This document shows positions 1-8,054 of a stretch of 14,134 nt of DNA, one piece after another. Both the position numbers and the translations under genes were made by a program. The DNA is from Bacteroidales bacterium (GTDB lineage: Bacteria > Bacteroidota > Bacteroidia > Bacteroidales > UBA10428): NCBI GenBank assembly GCA_003508755.1, contig DNTK01000439.1:1-14134 (forward strand). The letters run 5' to 3'. Position 1 is the first letter of the stretch. Each line of letters opens with the position of its first letter. The notes beneath the pieces were generated by a model. The model did no database searches. It was not told the origin of the DNA and saw nothing but the letters and a program-made list of their open reading frames with translations.

Positions 1-47
1 ACATAACTGAGTGATTCCTGATTAAATTTATAATTGTGCTTTGCCAT
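1..47 (-). CDS. Start of a second M23-peptidase-like gene (partial, 5' end only)
   Basis: An ATG lies 5 bases after the TAA of the upstream M23 peptidase gene on the same strand, behind a GGGGA stretch, and the frame stays open to the window edge. The 15 visible codons read MAKHNYKFNQESLSY. This matches residues 4-17 of the neighbouring M23 peptidase position for position (K-x-x-Y-x-[YF]-N-Q-x-[ST]-L-x-Y), the short cytoplasmic segment that precedes the membrane anchor in many Bacteroidota M23 peptidases. I infer a paralogue or a related membrane-anchored envelope protein, co-transcribed with its neighbour. Only the N-terminus is visible, so no catalytic domain can be confirmed. Confidence 0.6.
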   Translation of the reverse strand, partial: MAKHNYKFNQESLSY

Positions 48-52
48 TCCCC

Positions 53-1021
53 TTATTTTTTGCCCTCTAAGGACAATTCTGTTATCATTTCATACTCTTC
101 GGCAGTCAAATCATCAGCGAAGAAATATATTGGATTTATTTGACGGCGATTCTTTCTCACCTCATAATGCAGGTGTGTTCCTGTTGACCTGCCAGTATTG
201 CCCATCAATCCTATTAGTTGTCCTCTTTTCACTTTTTGTCCTTCTTCAACTAATATTTTATTTAAATGGGCGTATCTGGTACTGTAACCAAATTTATGCG
301 AAATTATAATTTCTTTTCCATATCCCCTACGAGAATTCTTAGTATTTTCAATAATTCCGTCGGCAGTAGCATAAATCTCGGTGTTTTTGTGTCCAACGAA
401 ATCTATGCCCTTATGGTTTCGTCTAATTTTTGTAAATGGATCTTTACGAACTCCATAATAGGAGCTTACCCAAATATGTTTTGATGGTTTAACAGGCTGT
501 ATTGCAGGAATAGTCCTTAATTCATCGTTATGTATTAGCGCTTCTTTTATTATCTCCTGGTAGGAATCGTCCTGAATTTTTATTTGGTTTTTAATTGTAT
601 TTAATCGGTTTGTGGTAGAGTTAATTAATAAATGATAGGGTGCATTCATATTAAAAGAAGGATTCTCTGAACCACCCGTACCGGCCAAACGTATTGGGTA
701 AGCAAGCGAATCGAGCTCTAATATCTCTCTGTAAAATTTATCATCGACAAAATGACGCTTATGTAATTTCTTTTGCAGGCTATCTATTTGAATGTTTGCA
801 GCAATAAAATCGTTTTTAATTTTATTGGCTTTTTTCTCCAACACACCTTCGATAGGGGAACCAAAGGACAGGTAAAATACTACTGAAAAAACTATCGCTA
901 AAAGTGTTGATATACCTATAAAGCGGAAGAATTTTCCGAAGGCAACCGAATAGGATACGACTTTATTTTCGTATCGTAAGGTTTGCTGGTTGTAGTAGTA
1001 TAATTTTTTCTTCAGAATCAA
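53..1021 (-). CDS. Membrane-anchored M23 family metallopeptidase (LytM-like endopeptidase)
   Basis: Predicted 322-residue zinc endopeptidase that would cleave peptidoglycan cross-bridges or stem peptides in the periplasm. From the chosen start there is a short cytoplasmic segment rich in Lys and Tyr (residues 4-17), one membrane helix (about 32-53), a helical linker (about 60-160) and a C-terminal M23 domain (about 185-300). The metal site is complete: H203 and D207 (HKGID), H252 (YAHL), and H283/H285 (HLHYE). I chose the TTG at 1021 as start. The frame is open to an ATG at 1228, but that would overlap divergent alaS, would place a perfect -7 promoter element inside the gene, and would add residues with no family resemblance. 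The TTG also aligns the N-terminus with the following gene. Divergent from alaS with 137 bases between, and followed after 5 bases by a related gene. The fold is certain; the exact bond cleaved is not. Confidence 0.92.
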   Translation of the reverse strand: MILKKKLYYYNQQTLRYENKVVSYSVAFGKFFRFIGISTLLAIVFSVVFYLSFGSPIEGVLEKKANKIKNDFIAANIQIDSLQKKLHKRHFVDDKFYREILELDSLAYPIRLAGTGGSENPSFNMNAPYHLLINSTTNRLNTIKNQIKIQDDSYQEIIKEALIHNDELRTIPAIQPVKPSKHIWVSSYYGVRKDPFTKIRRNHKGIDFVGHKNTEIYATADGIIENTKNSRRGYGKEIIISHKFGYSTRYAHLNKILVEEGQKVKRGQLIGLMGNTGRSTGTHLHYEVRKNRRQINPIYFFADDLTAEEYEMITELSLEGKK

Positions 1022-1063
1022 TTGAAAATCAAATGTTTTGAATCTAAATTTAGTGGAATGCAA

Positions 1064-1095
1064 CAAATCTATAAGAAAAAAATTATTTTTACAAC
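1064..1095 (-). promoter_or_regulatory. Bacteroidota-type promoter of the M23 peptidase gene
   Basis: On the minus strand the -7 box TAGATTTG (1071-1064) matches TAnnTTTG exactly. It is preceded, after a 20-nt AT-rich spacer, by GTTG (1095-1092), matching the TTG core of the -33 box. Transcription would begin around 1058, giving a leader of about 38 nt before the TTG codon at 1021. This also argues against the longer reading frame that starts at 1228. The pattern is the established primary-sigma promoter of Bacteroides and Flavobacterium. Confidence 0.65.
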
Positions 1096-1158
1096 CTTTT
1101 TGAAAGAGGGAATTGTTAATAACTGGAATAAGTTTATCACAATAAACAAAGTATTTAA

Positions 1159-3777
1159 ATGAATTCGAAAGAAATTCGTCAAAAGTTTTTCGACTTTTTT
1201 GAGTCAAAACAGCATAAAATTGTTTCATCTGCCCCTATGGTTGTAAAAGATGATCCAACCTTGATGTTTACCAATGCGGGAATGAATCAATTCAAGGATG
1301 TATTTTTGGATAATGTGGTAGCAACAGACTTGCGTGTGGCCAATTCTCAAAAATGTTTGCGGGTATCCGGTAAACATAACGATTTGGAGGAAGTAGGCCA
1401 GGACACCTACCATCATACCATGTTCGAAATGCTGGGGAATTGGTCGTTTGGTGATTATTTTAAAGAAGAAGCCATCTCCTGGGGGTGGGAGTTCTTAGTC
1501 GATACCATGGGCATCGATAAGGACAGGCTATATGCCACAATTTACGAAGGGGATGAGGCAGATGAGGTTGAGTTGGACAAAGAAGCATTTAACCATTGGA
1601 GTAAGTTTCTGCCAGAAGAGCGAATTCTAAAAGGGAACAAAAAAGACAATTTCTGGGAGATGGGCGAAAGCGGACCCTGTGGACCTTGCTCTGAGATACA
1701 TGTTGATATTCGCAGTGATGAGGATAGGAATAAAATACCAGGGGCTGAACTGGTGAATAAGGATCATCCTCAGGTAATTGAAATCTGGAATCTGGTATTT
1801 ATTCAATACAACAGAAAATCGGATGGTAAACTTGTTCCACTGCCAAAAAAGCATGTTGATACAGGAATGGGTTTTGAGCGTTTGTGTATGGTCTTACAGG
1901 GTAAGCAATCAAACTACGATACAGATGTATTCCAGTCGGTTATCCGCAGAATTTCCGAGTACACTGGAATTGCATATGGCAAAAATGAAAAATCGGATAT
2001 CGCCATGCGTGTTGTGGCCGATCACCTCCGTGCTGTGTCTTTTTCTATTGCCGATGGCCAGCTTCCTTCGAATGCCAAAGCTGGGTATGTTATACGCCGC
2101 ATTCTGCGCCGTGCTATCCGATATAATTATACATTCCTTGACCAAAAAGAGCCACTTATATATCAGCTGGTTAAAGAGTTGGTAAATGTCATGGGAGATA
2201 GCTTTAACGAATTAAAAAAGCAGCAAGAATTAATAGAGAAGGTAATTCTCGACGAAGAAAAAGCCTTTTTGCGCACATTGGATTCAGGCATCAAGCTATT
2301 GGATGGCTTGATGGAGGCAGCTAAATCTTCCAACAAGCCTTCTATTAGCGGCCGAAAAGCATTTGAACTTTATGATACCTTCGGATTCCCATTGGATCTA
2401 ACTCAGTTAATTCTCCGTGAAAACGATCTTACAGTTGACCTGGATGAGTTTAACAGCGAAATGGAAGCTCAAAAGAACCGGTCGCGGAAAGCCTCGGAAA
2501 GCGATGCTACCGATTGGACCATAATCGTAGACGATCAGGTACAGGAATTTGTAGGCTATGATAATCTGGAGGCTGATGTTCGGATAACACGCTACCGTAA
2601 GGTTAAAACAAAAAAGAAAGAATTCTATCACCTGGTGTTTAACCTCACCCCGTTTTATGGCGAAAGCGGCGGTCAGGTTGGTGATAAAGGCTACATTGAA
2701 GCTGATGGAATTAAAATTCCGGTAATCGATACCGTCAAAGAGAACAACTTGAGTATTCACCTGGTCACCAGTTTGCCTAAAGATGTTAATGCAACCCTTA
2801 AAGCAGTAGTAGATAAAAAAGCCAGACTATCTACCATAAACCATCACACAGCTACCCATCTGTTGCATTTTGCTCTGCGAAAAGTATTGGGTACACACGT
2901 TGAGCAAAAAGGCTCGCTGGTTCATCCCGATTACCTGCGTTTTGACTTTTCTCATTTTCAAAAAATTACATCTGAGGAATTGCAGCAGATTGAGAACCTA
3001 GTGAACGAAAAAATACGGGAGAATGCTCCGGCACACATCCAGCAGACATCATTTAATAAAGCCCGGGAAATGGGAGCAATGGCATTGTTTGGAGAAAAAT
3101 ATGGCGATGTGGTGCGTGTTGTACAATTTGGCGATTCGGTTGAATTGTGCGGAGGAACTCATGTTGAAGCTACAGGAAACATCGGATATTTTAAAATTGT
3201 TAACGAAAGCTCCATCGCTGCCGGTATCCGACGTATCGAAGCTGTTACGGCCGAAAAAGCTTATGCTTTCATCAACGACCGCTTAAATATACTCGATCAC
3301 GTTATTCATACCGCCGGTGGTTCTGTAAACAATGAAGTACAGACCATCGAATCCTTGCAGCATCAAAATGCTGATATGCGTAAAAAACTCGAGGAAATTG
3401 GCAGGCTTGAAGCAAAAAGGTTAAAGTCAACGCTTATTGAATCTGCCGAGGAAGTAAACGGAGTAAAACTCATTACTGCCAAAGTTGCTGTGGACAGTGC
3501 TGCCGTGATGAAACATTTATCGTTCCAGATAAAGCAGGAAGTACCAGGATTATTTATGGTTCTGGGAGCTGAAATTGATGGTAAGGCACACCTATCTGTA
3601 GCTATTTCTGATGATTTAGTTCAGAAAAAGGAAATGAATGCAGGCACCATCATTCGTGATTTGGCAAAAGAAATTCAAGGAGGCGGGGGAGGTCAGTCAT
3701 TTTTTGCGACTGCAGGAGGTAAAAATCCTCAGGGTATTGAAAAAGCCCTTGCAAAAGCGAAAAGTGTAATAAGCTAA
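1159..3777 (+). CDS. alaS: Alanine--tRNA ligase (AlaRS)
   Basis: Complete 872-residue class II synthetase that charges tRNA-Ala with alanine (EC 6.1.1.7) in the cytoplasm. It has the N-terminal catalytic domain, opening MNSKEIRQKFFDFF with the family's TLMFTNAGMNQFKD and HHTMFEMLGNWSFGDYF blocks. The editing domain carries both zinc-motif halves, H563-x3-H567 and C664-G-G-T-H668, so mischarged Ser- and Gly-tRNA should be cleared. A coiled segment near 735-765 leads to the C-terminal C-Ala/DHHA1 part, which ends in the glycine run GGGGGQ and TAGG. The length is normal for a bacterial AlaRS. The ATG at 1159 gives the expected N-terminus, and no Shine-Dalgarno sequence is apparent. The M23 gene is divergent and a hairpin terminator follows. 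I found no convincing -33/-7 promoter pair in the 137-base gap on this strand. Confidence 0.98.
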   Translation: MNSKEIRQKFFDFFESKQHKIVSSAPMVVKDDPTLMFTNAGMNQFKDVFLDNVVATDLRVANSQKCLRVSGKHNDLEEVGQDTYHHTMFEMLGNWSFGDYFKEEAISWGWEFLVDTMGIDKDRLYATIYEGDEADEVELDKEAFNHWSKFLPEERILKGNKKDNFWEMGESGPCGPCSEIHVDIRSDEDRNKIPGAELVNKDHPQVIEIWNLVFIQYNRKSDGKLVPLPKKHVDTGMGFERLCMVLQGKQSNYDTDVFQSVIRRISEYTGIAYGKNEKSDIAMRVVADHLRAVSFSIADGQLPSNAKAGYVIRRILRRAIRYNYTFLDQKEPLIYQLVKELVNVMGDSFNELKKQQELIEKVILDEEKAFLRTLDSGIKLLDGLMEAAKSSNKPSISGRKAFELYDTFGFPLDLTQLILRENDLTVDLDEFNSEMEAQKNRSRKASESDATDWTIIVDDQVQEFVGYDNLEADVRITRYRKVKTKKKEFYHLVFNLTPFYGESGGQVGDKGYIEADGIKIPVIDTVKENNLSIHLVTSLPKDVNATLKAVVDKKARLSTINHHTATHLLHFALRKVLGTHVEQKGSLVHPDYLRFDFSHFQKITSEELQQIENLVNEKIRENAPAHIQQTSFNKAREMGAMALFGEKYGDVVRVVQFGDSVELCGGTHVEATGNIGYFKIVNESSIAAGIRRIEAVTAEKAYAFINDRLNILDHVIHTAGGSVNNEVQTIESLQHQNADMRKKLEEIGRLEAKRLKSTLIESAEEVNGVKLITAKVAVDSAAVMKHLSFQIKQEVPGLFMVLGAEIDGKAHLSVAISDDLVQKKEMNAGTIIRDLAKEIQGGGGGQSFFATAGGKNPQGIEKALAKAKSVIS

Positions 3778-3797
3778 AATTAAATTATTACAATATG

Positions 3798-3836
3798 CTC
3801 CGGAAAAACTATTGATCATTTCCGAAGGTTTGTTTT
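3798..3836 (+). terminator. Probable rho-independent terminator of alaS
   Basis: About 20 bases after the alaS stop, CTCCGGAAA (3798-3806) pairs with TTTCCGAAG (3819-3827), eight pairs with one C/A mismatch, around a 12-nt loop. The T-rich tract GTTTGTTTT follows (3828-3836). The interrupted T-run and long loop make it imperfect. Confidence 0.5.
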
Positions 3837-3941
3837 CACTATGAACTCCAACACGATAAACATTCTTTTATTTACTAAAACTATACTTATTTAGAAAAGG
3901 TACAAAAACACCTTTCTGTTTCTCCATGTCAAACATATCTC

Positions 3942-6110
3942 GTGAAATCAAGAAGTCTCATTATTATCACACTAATCTCAATTTGTGTGATCTCGGTTAG
4001 TGCTATTAAATTCAATCCAATACCTGTGAAATACCCAAAAACCAAAAAGCTTCCGGCAGTTGATAATTATTTTGGAACTCCAGTAGCTGATAACTACCGT
4101 TGGTTGGAAGATGATCGCTCGGAAGAAACAGCAGAATGGGTTAAATCGCAAAATGATGTGACTTTCAATTACCTCAAACAGATACCTTTCAGAACGCAGG
4201 TAAGGGAGCGTTTTAACGAACTGGCCAATTTTGAAAGTTACAGCTATATTCGAAGTGGCTACCGATTGTCGATGCCTGTGAAAAAAAATGGCAAAATATA
4301 CTATTTCAAGAATTCAGGCTTGCAAAACCATGCTGTGTTAGTTGCTGTGGACCCTGAAACACAGCAAGAAGAAGTGGTTCTTGATCCGAACACTTTCTCC
4401 GAGGATGGAACCACCTCGATAAGCGACCTTGTATTTTCGCCCGGAGGGAAGTATGTTTCTTATGCTATTTCGGAAGGGGGTTCAGACTGGAGAAAAATTA
4501 TTGTTCTTAACGCAGAAACATTTGAACCCATTGGTGATGTGGTGGAAGATGCCAAGTTTACAGAAATAACCTGGAAGAACGATGAGGGCTTCTTTTATTC
4601 AAGCTATGATAAGCCTGATGGTTCCGAACTTTCGGCCATGACCGACAGGCATAAACTTTATTACCATAAAATTGGCACTCTGCAGGAATCCGATAAAATA
4701 GTGTATGGTGCAGGAAACCAAAAAAGAAGGTATGTAAGCTCTTCAGCTTTCAAGGATTCACCCTATTTATTTTTGTCTGCTGCTGAAAGCACAAGTGGCA
4801 ATGAGCTATACTTTAGAAAAAAGAACCTGACAGATTTGGAATTTAACACGTTAATTAAGGGTTTCGAAAACGATTATACCGTAATCCACGCTGCAGGTGA
4901 ATTGTGCTATGTGTATACCAATTATAAAGCTCCTAATGGTCGGATTATTAAAATTGATCTATCCAATTCTGATAAAGACAAGTGGGAAGAAGTGCTTTCA
5001 GAGCGCGATGAGGTTATTCTTTCAGCTACATTTGAGGCGGGTTATATCTTTGTTCAATATCTTGAGCATGCTGTTAGTAAAGTCTATCAGTATAGGCTTA
5101 CAGGTGAAAAAGTCCGTGAAATTGGATTGCCCGGTATAGGCTCTACCGATGGATTCTTTGGAAGCGATGAGAGCAATGAAGTATACTATTCGTTTGAGTC
5201 GTTTACATCACCATTTACAATTTATTCTTTCAATGTTGAAAGCGGAAAATCTAAAGTTTTCAGGAAACCCCAACTGAAGGTTGATATTGATAAGTATGAA
5301 ACAAAACAGGTTTTCTATTTGAGTAAAGATGGAACCAGGGTGCCGATGTTTATTGTCTCTAAAAAAGGCACCAGGTTAAATGGTAATAATCCCACCTTGC
5401 TATATGGTTATGGAGGTTTTAATGTGAGTCTTTCACCATATTTTTCATTGCGTTGGTTAACCTGGCTAGATATGGGTGGGGTGTTTGCACTTGCCAATAT
5501 ACGTGGAGGTGGAGAATATGGCGAGGCATGGCATAAAGCGGGCACACAAATGAAAAAGCAAAATGTATTTGATGATTTTATTGCGGCGGCTGAATACCTG
5601 CAAGAAGAAAAATACACATCAGATGAGAAACTAACCATTAAAGGGGGCAGCAATGGAGGATTGCTTGTGGGGGCCTGCATGACACAACGCCCCGAATTGT
5701 TTAAAGTTACCTTACCGGCAGTGGGTGTATTGGATATGTTACGCTATCATAAGTTTACTGCTGGTGCCGGATGGATTGTTGATTATGGCTGTGCCGACAG
5801 TTCAAAAGCTATGTTTGATTACCTGCACAACTACTCACCCATTCACAACGTGCAGGAAGGTGTTCAGTATCCTGCCACAATGGTTACTACCGGCGATCAT
5901 GACGATCGGGTGGTACCAGCTCATTCATTTAAATTTATTGCACACTTGCAAGATAAGCACAAGGGTGAAAATCCTGTATTAATAAGAATTGAAACAAAAG
6001 GAGGTCATGGAGCAGGTAAATCAACAATGATGTACCTTGATGAATTGGCCGATGAATATACTTTTGCATTTTATAATATGAAAGCATTTCCGGCGAATAT
6101 TGCTAAATAA
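3942..6110 (+). CDS. Exported prolyl oligopeptidase (S9A serine peptidase)
   Basis: Predicted 722-residue prolyl endopeptidase (EC 3.4.21.26) that cuts short proline-containing peptides on the carboxyl side of proline. Residues 1-21 form a signal peptide with a signal-peptidase-I-like end (SVSA), so it should act in the periplasm. A seven-bladed propeller (about 75-430) gates an alpha/beta-hydrolase domain built from both ends of the chain. The catalytic triad is S570 (GGSNGG), D654 (DHDDRV) and H689 (GGHGAGK). R656, the equivalent of the substrate-carboxylate arginine, and the Trp in GAGWIVDYG are also kept, as in porcine prolyl oligopeptidase (S554/D641/H680). The start is a GTG at 3942; the only nearby ATG (3926) is out of frame and leads to a short dead-end frame. 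It stands alone between alaS and the acyl-CoA synthetases. Acylaminoacyl peptidase or oligopeptidase B is less likely given the motif set. Confidence 0.95.
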   Translation: MKSRSLIIITLISICVISVSAIKFNPIPVKYPKTKKLPAVDNYFGTPVADNYRWLEDDRSEETAEWVKSQNDVTFNYLKQIPFRTQVRERFNELANFESYSYIRSGYRLSMPVKKNGKIYYFKNSGLQNHAVLVAVDPETQQEEVVLDPNTFSEDGTTSISDLVFSPGGKYVSYAISEGGSDWRKIIVLNAETFEPIGDVVEDAKFTEITWKNDEGFFYSSYDKPDGSELSAMTDRHKLYYHKIGTLQESDKIVYGAGNQKRRYVSSSAFKDSPYLFLSAAESTSGNELYFRKKNLTDLEFNTLIKGFENDYTVIHAAGELCYVYTNYKAPNGRIIKIDLSNSDKDKWEEVLSERDEVILSATFEAGYIFVQYLEHAVSKVYQYRLTGEKVREIGLPGIGSTDGFFGSDESNEVYYSFESFTSPFTIYSFNVESGKSKVFRKPQLKVDIDKYETKQVFYLSKDGTRVPMFIVSKKGTRLNGNNPTLLYGYGGFNVSLSPYFSLRWLTWLDMGGVFALANIRGGGEYGEAWHKAGTQMKKQNVFDDFIAAAEYLQEEKYTSDEKLTIKGGSNGGLLVGACMTQRPELFKVTLPAVGVLDMLRYHKFTAGAGWIVDYGCADSSKAMFDYLHNYSPIHNVQEGVQYPATMVTTGDHDDRVVPAHSFKFIAHLQDKHKGENPVLIRIETKGGHGAGKSTMMYLDELADEYTFAFYNMKAFPANIAK

Positions 6111-6158
6111 GAAAGGTGCAGATGACAGTCCATTGCAATTATCCGTTAATTTTTTTGT

Positions 6159-6189
6159 TTTGATTTACACCCCGATTTCACTATCTTAA
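6159..6189 (+). promoter_or_regulatory. Possible -33/-7 promoter before the acyl-CoA synthetase pair
   Basis: TTTG at 6159-6162 is followed by exactly 19 nt and then TATCTTAA (6182-6189), which matches TAnnTTTG except for its last two bases. Transcription would start near 6196, just before the region where protein homology of the first synthetase begins. The -33 box and spacer are good and the -7 box is weak. Confidence 0.3.
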
Positions 6190-6272
6190 TTACCTAAATC
6201 AATACCAATCAGACAATAGAAACCAGTAGAAGCATACAGTTTATTTATGACCTTCCGGGGTACTGTGCAAAC

Positions 6273-8006
6273 TTGTTTGGCGAAAAGCCAGCATTTTACC
6301 TGAAAGTTGGCCGCAAATGGCAACCCATTTCAAGCAAGGATTATACAGCTACCATTGATATACTTTCACTTGGGCTGCTCACACTCGGCATAAAAAAGGG
6401 TGAAAATATTGCGACGATATTTACTTACAATTGTCCCCAGTGGAATTTCATTGACATGGCGCTTGCCAAAATAGGAGCAGTGCATGTTCCAGTATATCCA
6501 AGTATAAGCGATAGCGATTATTTATACATTCTTAACCAGGCAAAAGTCAGGTATGTAATTGCAAGCGACCAGGTTTTATACAATAAGCTTACACGGCTTC
6601 AAAAAGAAATACCTACGCTCGAAAAAGTGATCACCATTGAAAACCTTCCCAATGTTGATAGTTACGATGAACTTATACAATTGGGATTTGGTGCAAGTAC
6701 TGAGATTCAGAATTTGCTCGATGAACGTGTTCTTTCCAATAAGCCTGATGATATCGTAACCATTATTTATACTTCGGGGAGTACCGGTATTCCAAAGGGA
6801 GCAATGCTAACGCATACCAACCTGGTTACAAACATGTATGCTGCGGCAGCTATTCAACCACTAGGGAAAGGCAACCGTGTAATGAGCTTTTTACCGCTTT
6901 GTCATGTTTATGAGCGCACGGCCAATTACCAGTTTCAGTTTAAGGGAGCAACTATTTATTATTGCGAAAACCTTAAATCGTTAACGACCAATATGAGGGA
7001 AGTAAAACCTCATGGAATTACTGTTGTTCCCCGGTTGCTAGAAAAGGTAATTAAGTTTGTTATGGTAAATACACGTAAGGGTAATTTTATGGTACGTATG
7101 GTAGTGCGTTGGGCCATTCGTTTCGGATTTAAATTTAAACCCTACCGAAAAAACCGATCACTTTGGTACCGTGTCCGCTATAAACTCGCCGACCTATTGG
7201 TTTTTCGTATGGTGCGAGCTTCGTTTGGTGGTCGTCTGCGCTATATAGGTTGCGGAGGGGCACCCATGGATGAAAAAGTTGAACGTTTTTTCTGGGCAGC
7301 TAAAATGCCAGTTTTCCAAGGGTATGGATTGTCGGAGTGTTCGCCCCTGGTGGCGCTGAATTACCCCGGGAAGGGTAATTACTGGATTGGCACTGTTGGG
7401 CCGGTAATTGAAGATGTAGAAGTGAAAATTGCCCACGATGGCGAGATATTATGTAAGGGGCCCAATGTTATGCAAGGGTATTTTAAGATGGACGAGCTTA
7501 CCAACAAAACCATTGTTGATGGATGGCTACATACCGGAGATATTGGTAAACTGGTAAGGAATAAATACCTGAAAATTACTGGCAGAAAGAAACAGATGTT
7601 TAAAACCTCTTATGGTAAATATATTGTACCACAGGCTATCGAAAGTAAGTTTGTTGGCTCCGATATTATCGATTACCTCGTGGTAATAGGAGAGGGTAAG
7701 CATTGTGCCGCAGCTATTATATCACCGAATTTTCCGAATCTTCGGAAAAACTTCGATAAACAAAACAAACTGTCAAATTCGAAACTAATTGAGACAGCTG
7801 CTGTAAAAAGTGCCATAAAGAAAGAAATCGATACGGTAAATAAAACCCTCGGAAAAACCGAACGAATCCAAAAACACCTGATTGTGCCAGATGTTTGGTC
7901 AGCCGAAACAGGAGAGTTGTCACCTACCCTAAAGATCAAACGAAACCTTATTCAAAAAAAATACAAACGACAAATTCATTTGCTATATAGATTGGACTCA
8001 ATTTGA
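6273..8006 (+). CDS. Long-chain acyl-CoA synthetase (AMP-forming), first of a tandem pair
   Basis: Predicted fatty acid:CoA ligase (EC 6.2.1.3, FAA1/FadD15-like) that activates long-chain fatty acids through an acyl-adenylate. With the TTG start at 6273 it has 577 residues. Adenylation motifs are in order: phosphate loop YTSGSTGIPKG (166-176), GYGLSEC (350-356), GWLHTGD (417-423), hinge GRKK (437-440), and a C-terminal SPTLKIKR whose lysine is the likely catalytic one. The start is uncertain. The frame is open upstream to a TAA at 6195, and the upstream codons (IQFIYDLPGYCAN, from 6234) align with the N-terminus of the next gene (TRLFDLLDQYTEL). Homology therefore begins about 13 codons before any ATG, GTG or TTG. 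Either a rare start (ATA 6234) is used or the protein has lost its first segment. Its stop is 48 bases before the next synthetase, so the two are probably co-transcribed. Confidence 0.92.
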   Translation: MFGEKPAFYLKVGRKWQPISSKDYTATIDILSLGLLTLGIKKGENIATIFTYNCPQWNFIDMALAKIGAVHVPVYPSISDSDYLYILNQAKVRYVIASDQVLYNKLTRLQKEIPTLEKVITIENLPNVDSYDELIQLGFGASTEIQNLLDERVLSNKPDDIVTIIYTSGSTGIPKGAMLTHTNLVTNMYAAAAIQPLGKGNRVMSFLPLCHVYERTANYQFQFKGATIYYCENLKSLTTNMREVKPHGITVVPRLLEKVIKFVMVNTRKGNFMVRMVVRWAIRFGFKFKPYRKNRSLWYRVRYKLADLLVFRMVRASFGGRLRYIGCGGAPMDEKVERFFWAAKMPVFQGYGLSECSPLVALNYPGKGNYWIGTVGPVIEDVEVKIAHDGEILCKGPNVMQGYFKMDELTNKTIVDGWLHTGDIGKLVRNKYLKITGRKKQMFKTSYGKYIVPQAIESKFVGSDIIDYLVVIGEGKHCAAAIISPNFPNLRKNFDKQNKLSNSKLIETAAVKSAIKKEIDTVNKTLGKTERIQKHLIVPDVWSAETGELSPTLKIKRNLIQKKYKRQIHLLYRLDSI

Positions 8007-8054
8007 TAATAGCAATGAATTTATTTAATTTGGAATGATTTTAAATAGAAAAAG

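Noticed and set aside
34..484. Two overlapping plus-strand frames opposite the M23 gene
   Set aside because: They oppose the conserved zinc-binding domain and have no coding character of their own.
1099..1142. Candidate alaS promoter (TTTG at 1099 with TAAGTTTA at 1129)
   Set aside because: The 26-nt spacer is too long for the Bacteroidota consensus, and other pairings in the gap match the -7 box poorly.
1022..1228. N-terminal extension of the M23 frame to an ATG at 1228
   Set aside because: It overlaps the divergent alaS coding region, lies partly upstream of a perfect promoter element, and its residues do not resemble M23 N-termini.
1778..2185. 135-codon open frame in another plus-strand frame of alaS
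   Set aside because: Composition is that of an out-of-frame reading, with no domain or signal; shadow of alaS.
2407..2760. 117-codon open frame antisense to alaS
   Set aside because: It lies wholly within a well-conserved alaS region, with no recognisable protein features and no promoter; shadow of the real gene.
3926..4000. ATG at 3926 as start or upstream reading frame for the prolyl oligopeptidase
   Set aside because: It is out of frame with the peptidase and reaches a TAG after 24 codons. The GTG at 3942 gives a standard signal peptide. A translated leader cannot be excluded but nothing supports it.
6122..6164. Short ATG frame and T-run after the prolyl oligopeptidase gene
   Set aside because: The frame ends after 13 codons, and the T-rich tract is not preceded by a convincing stem, so neither a gene nor an intrinsic terminator is called.
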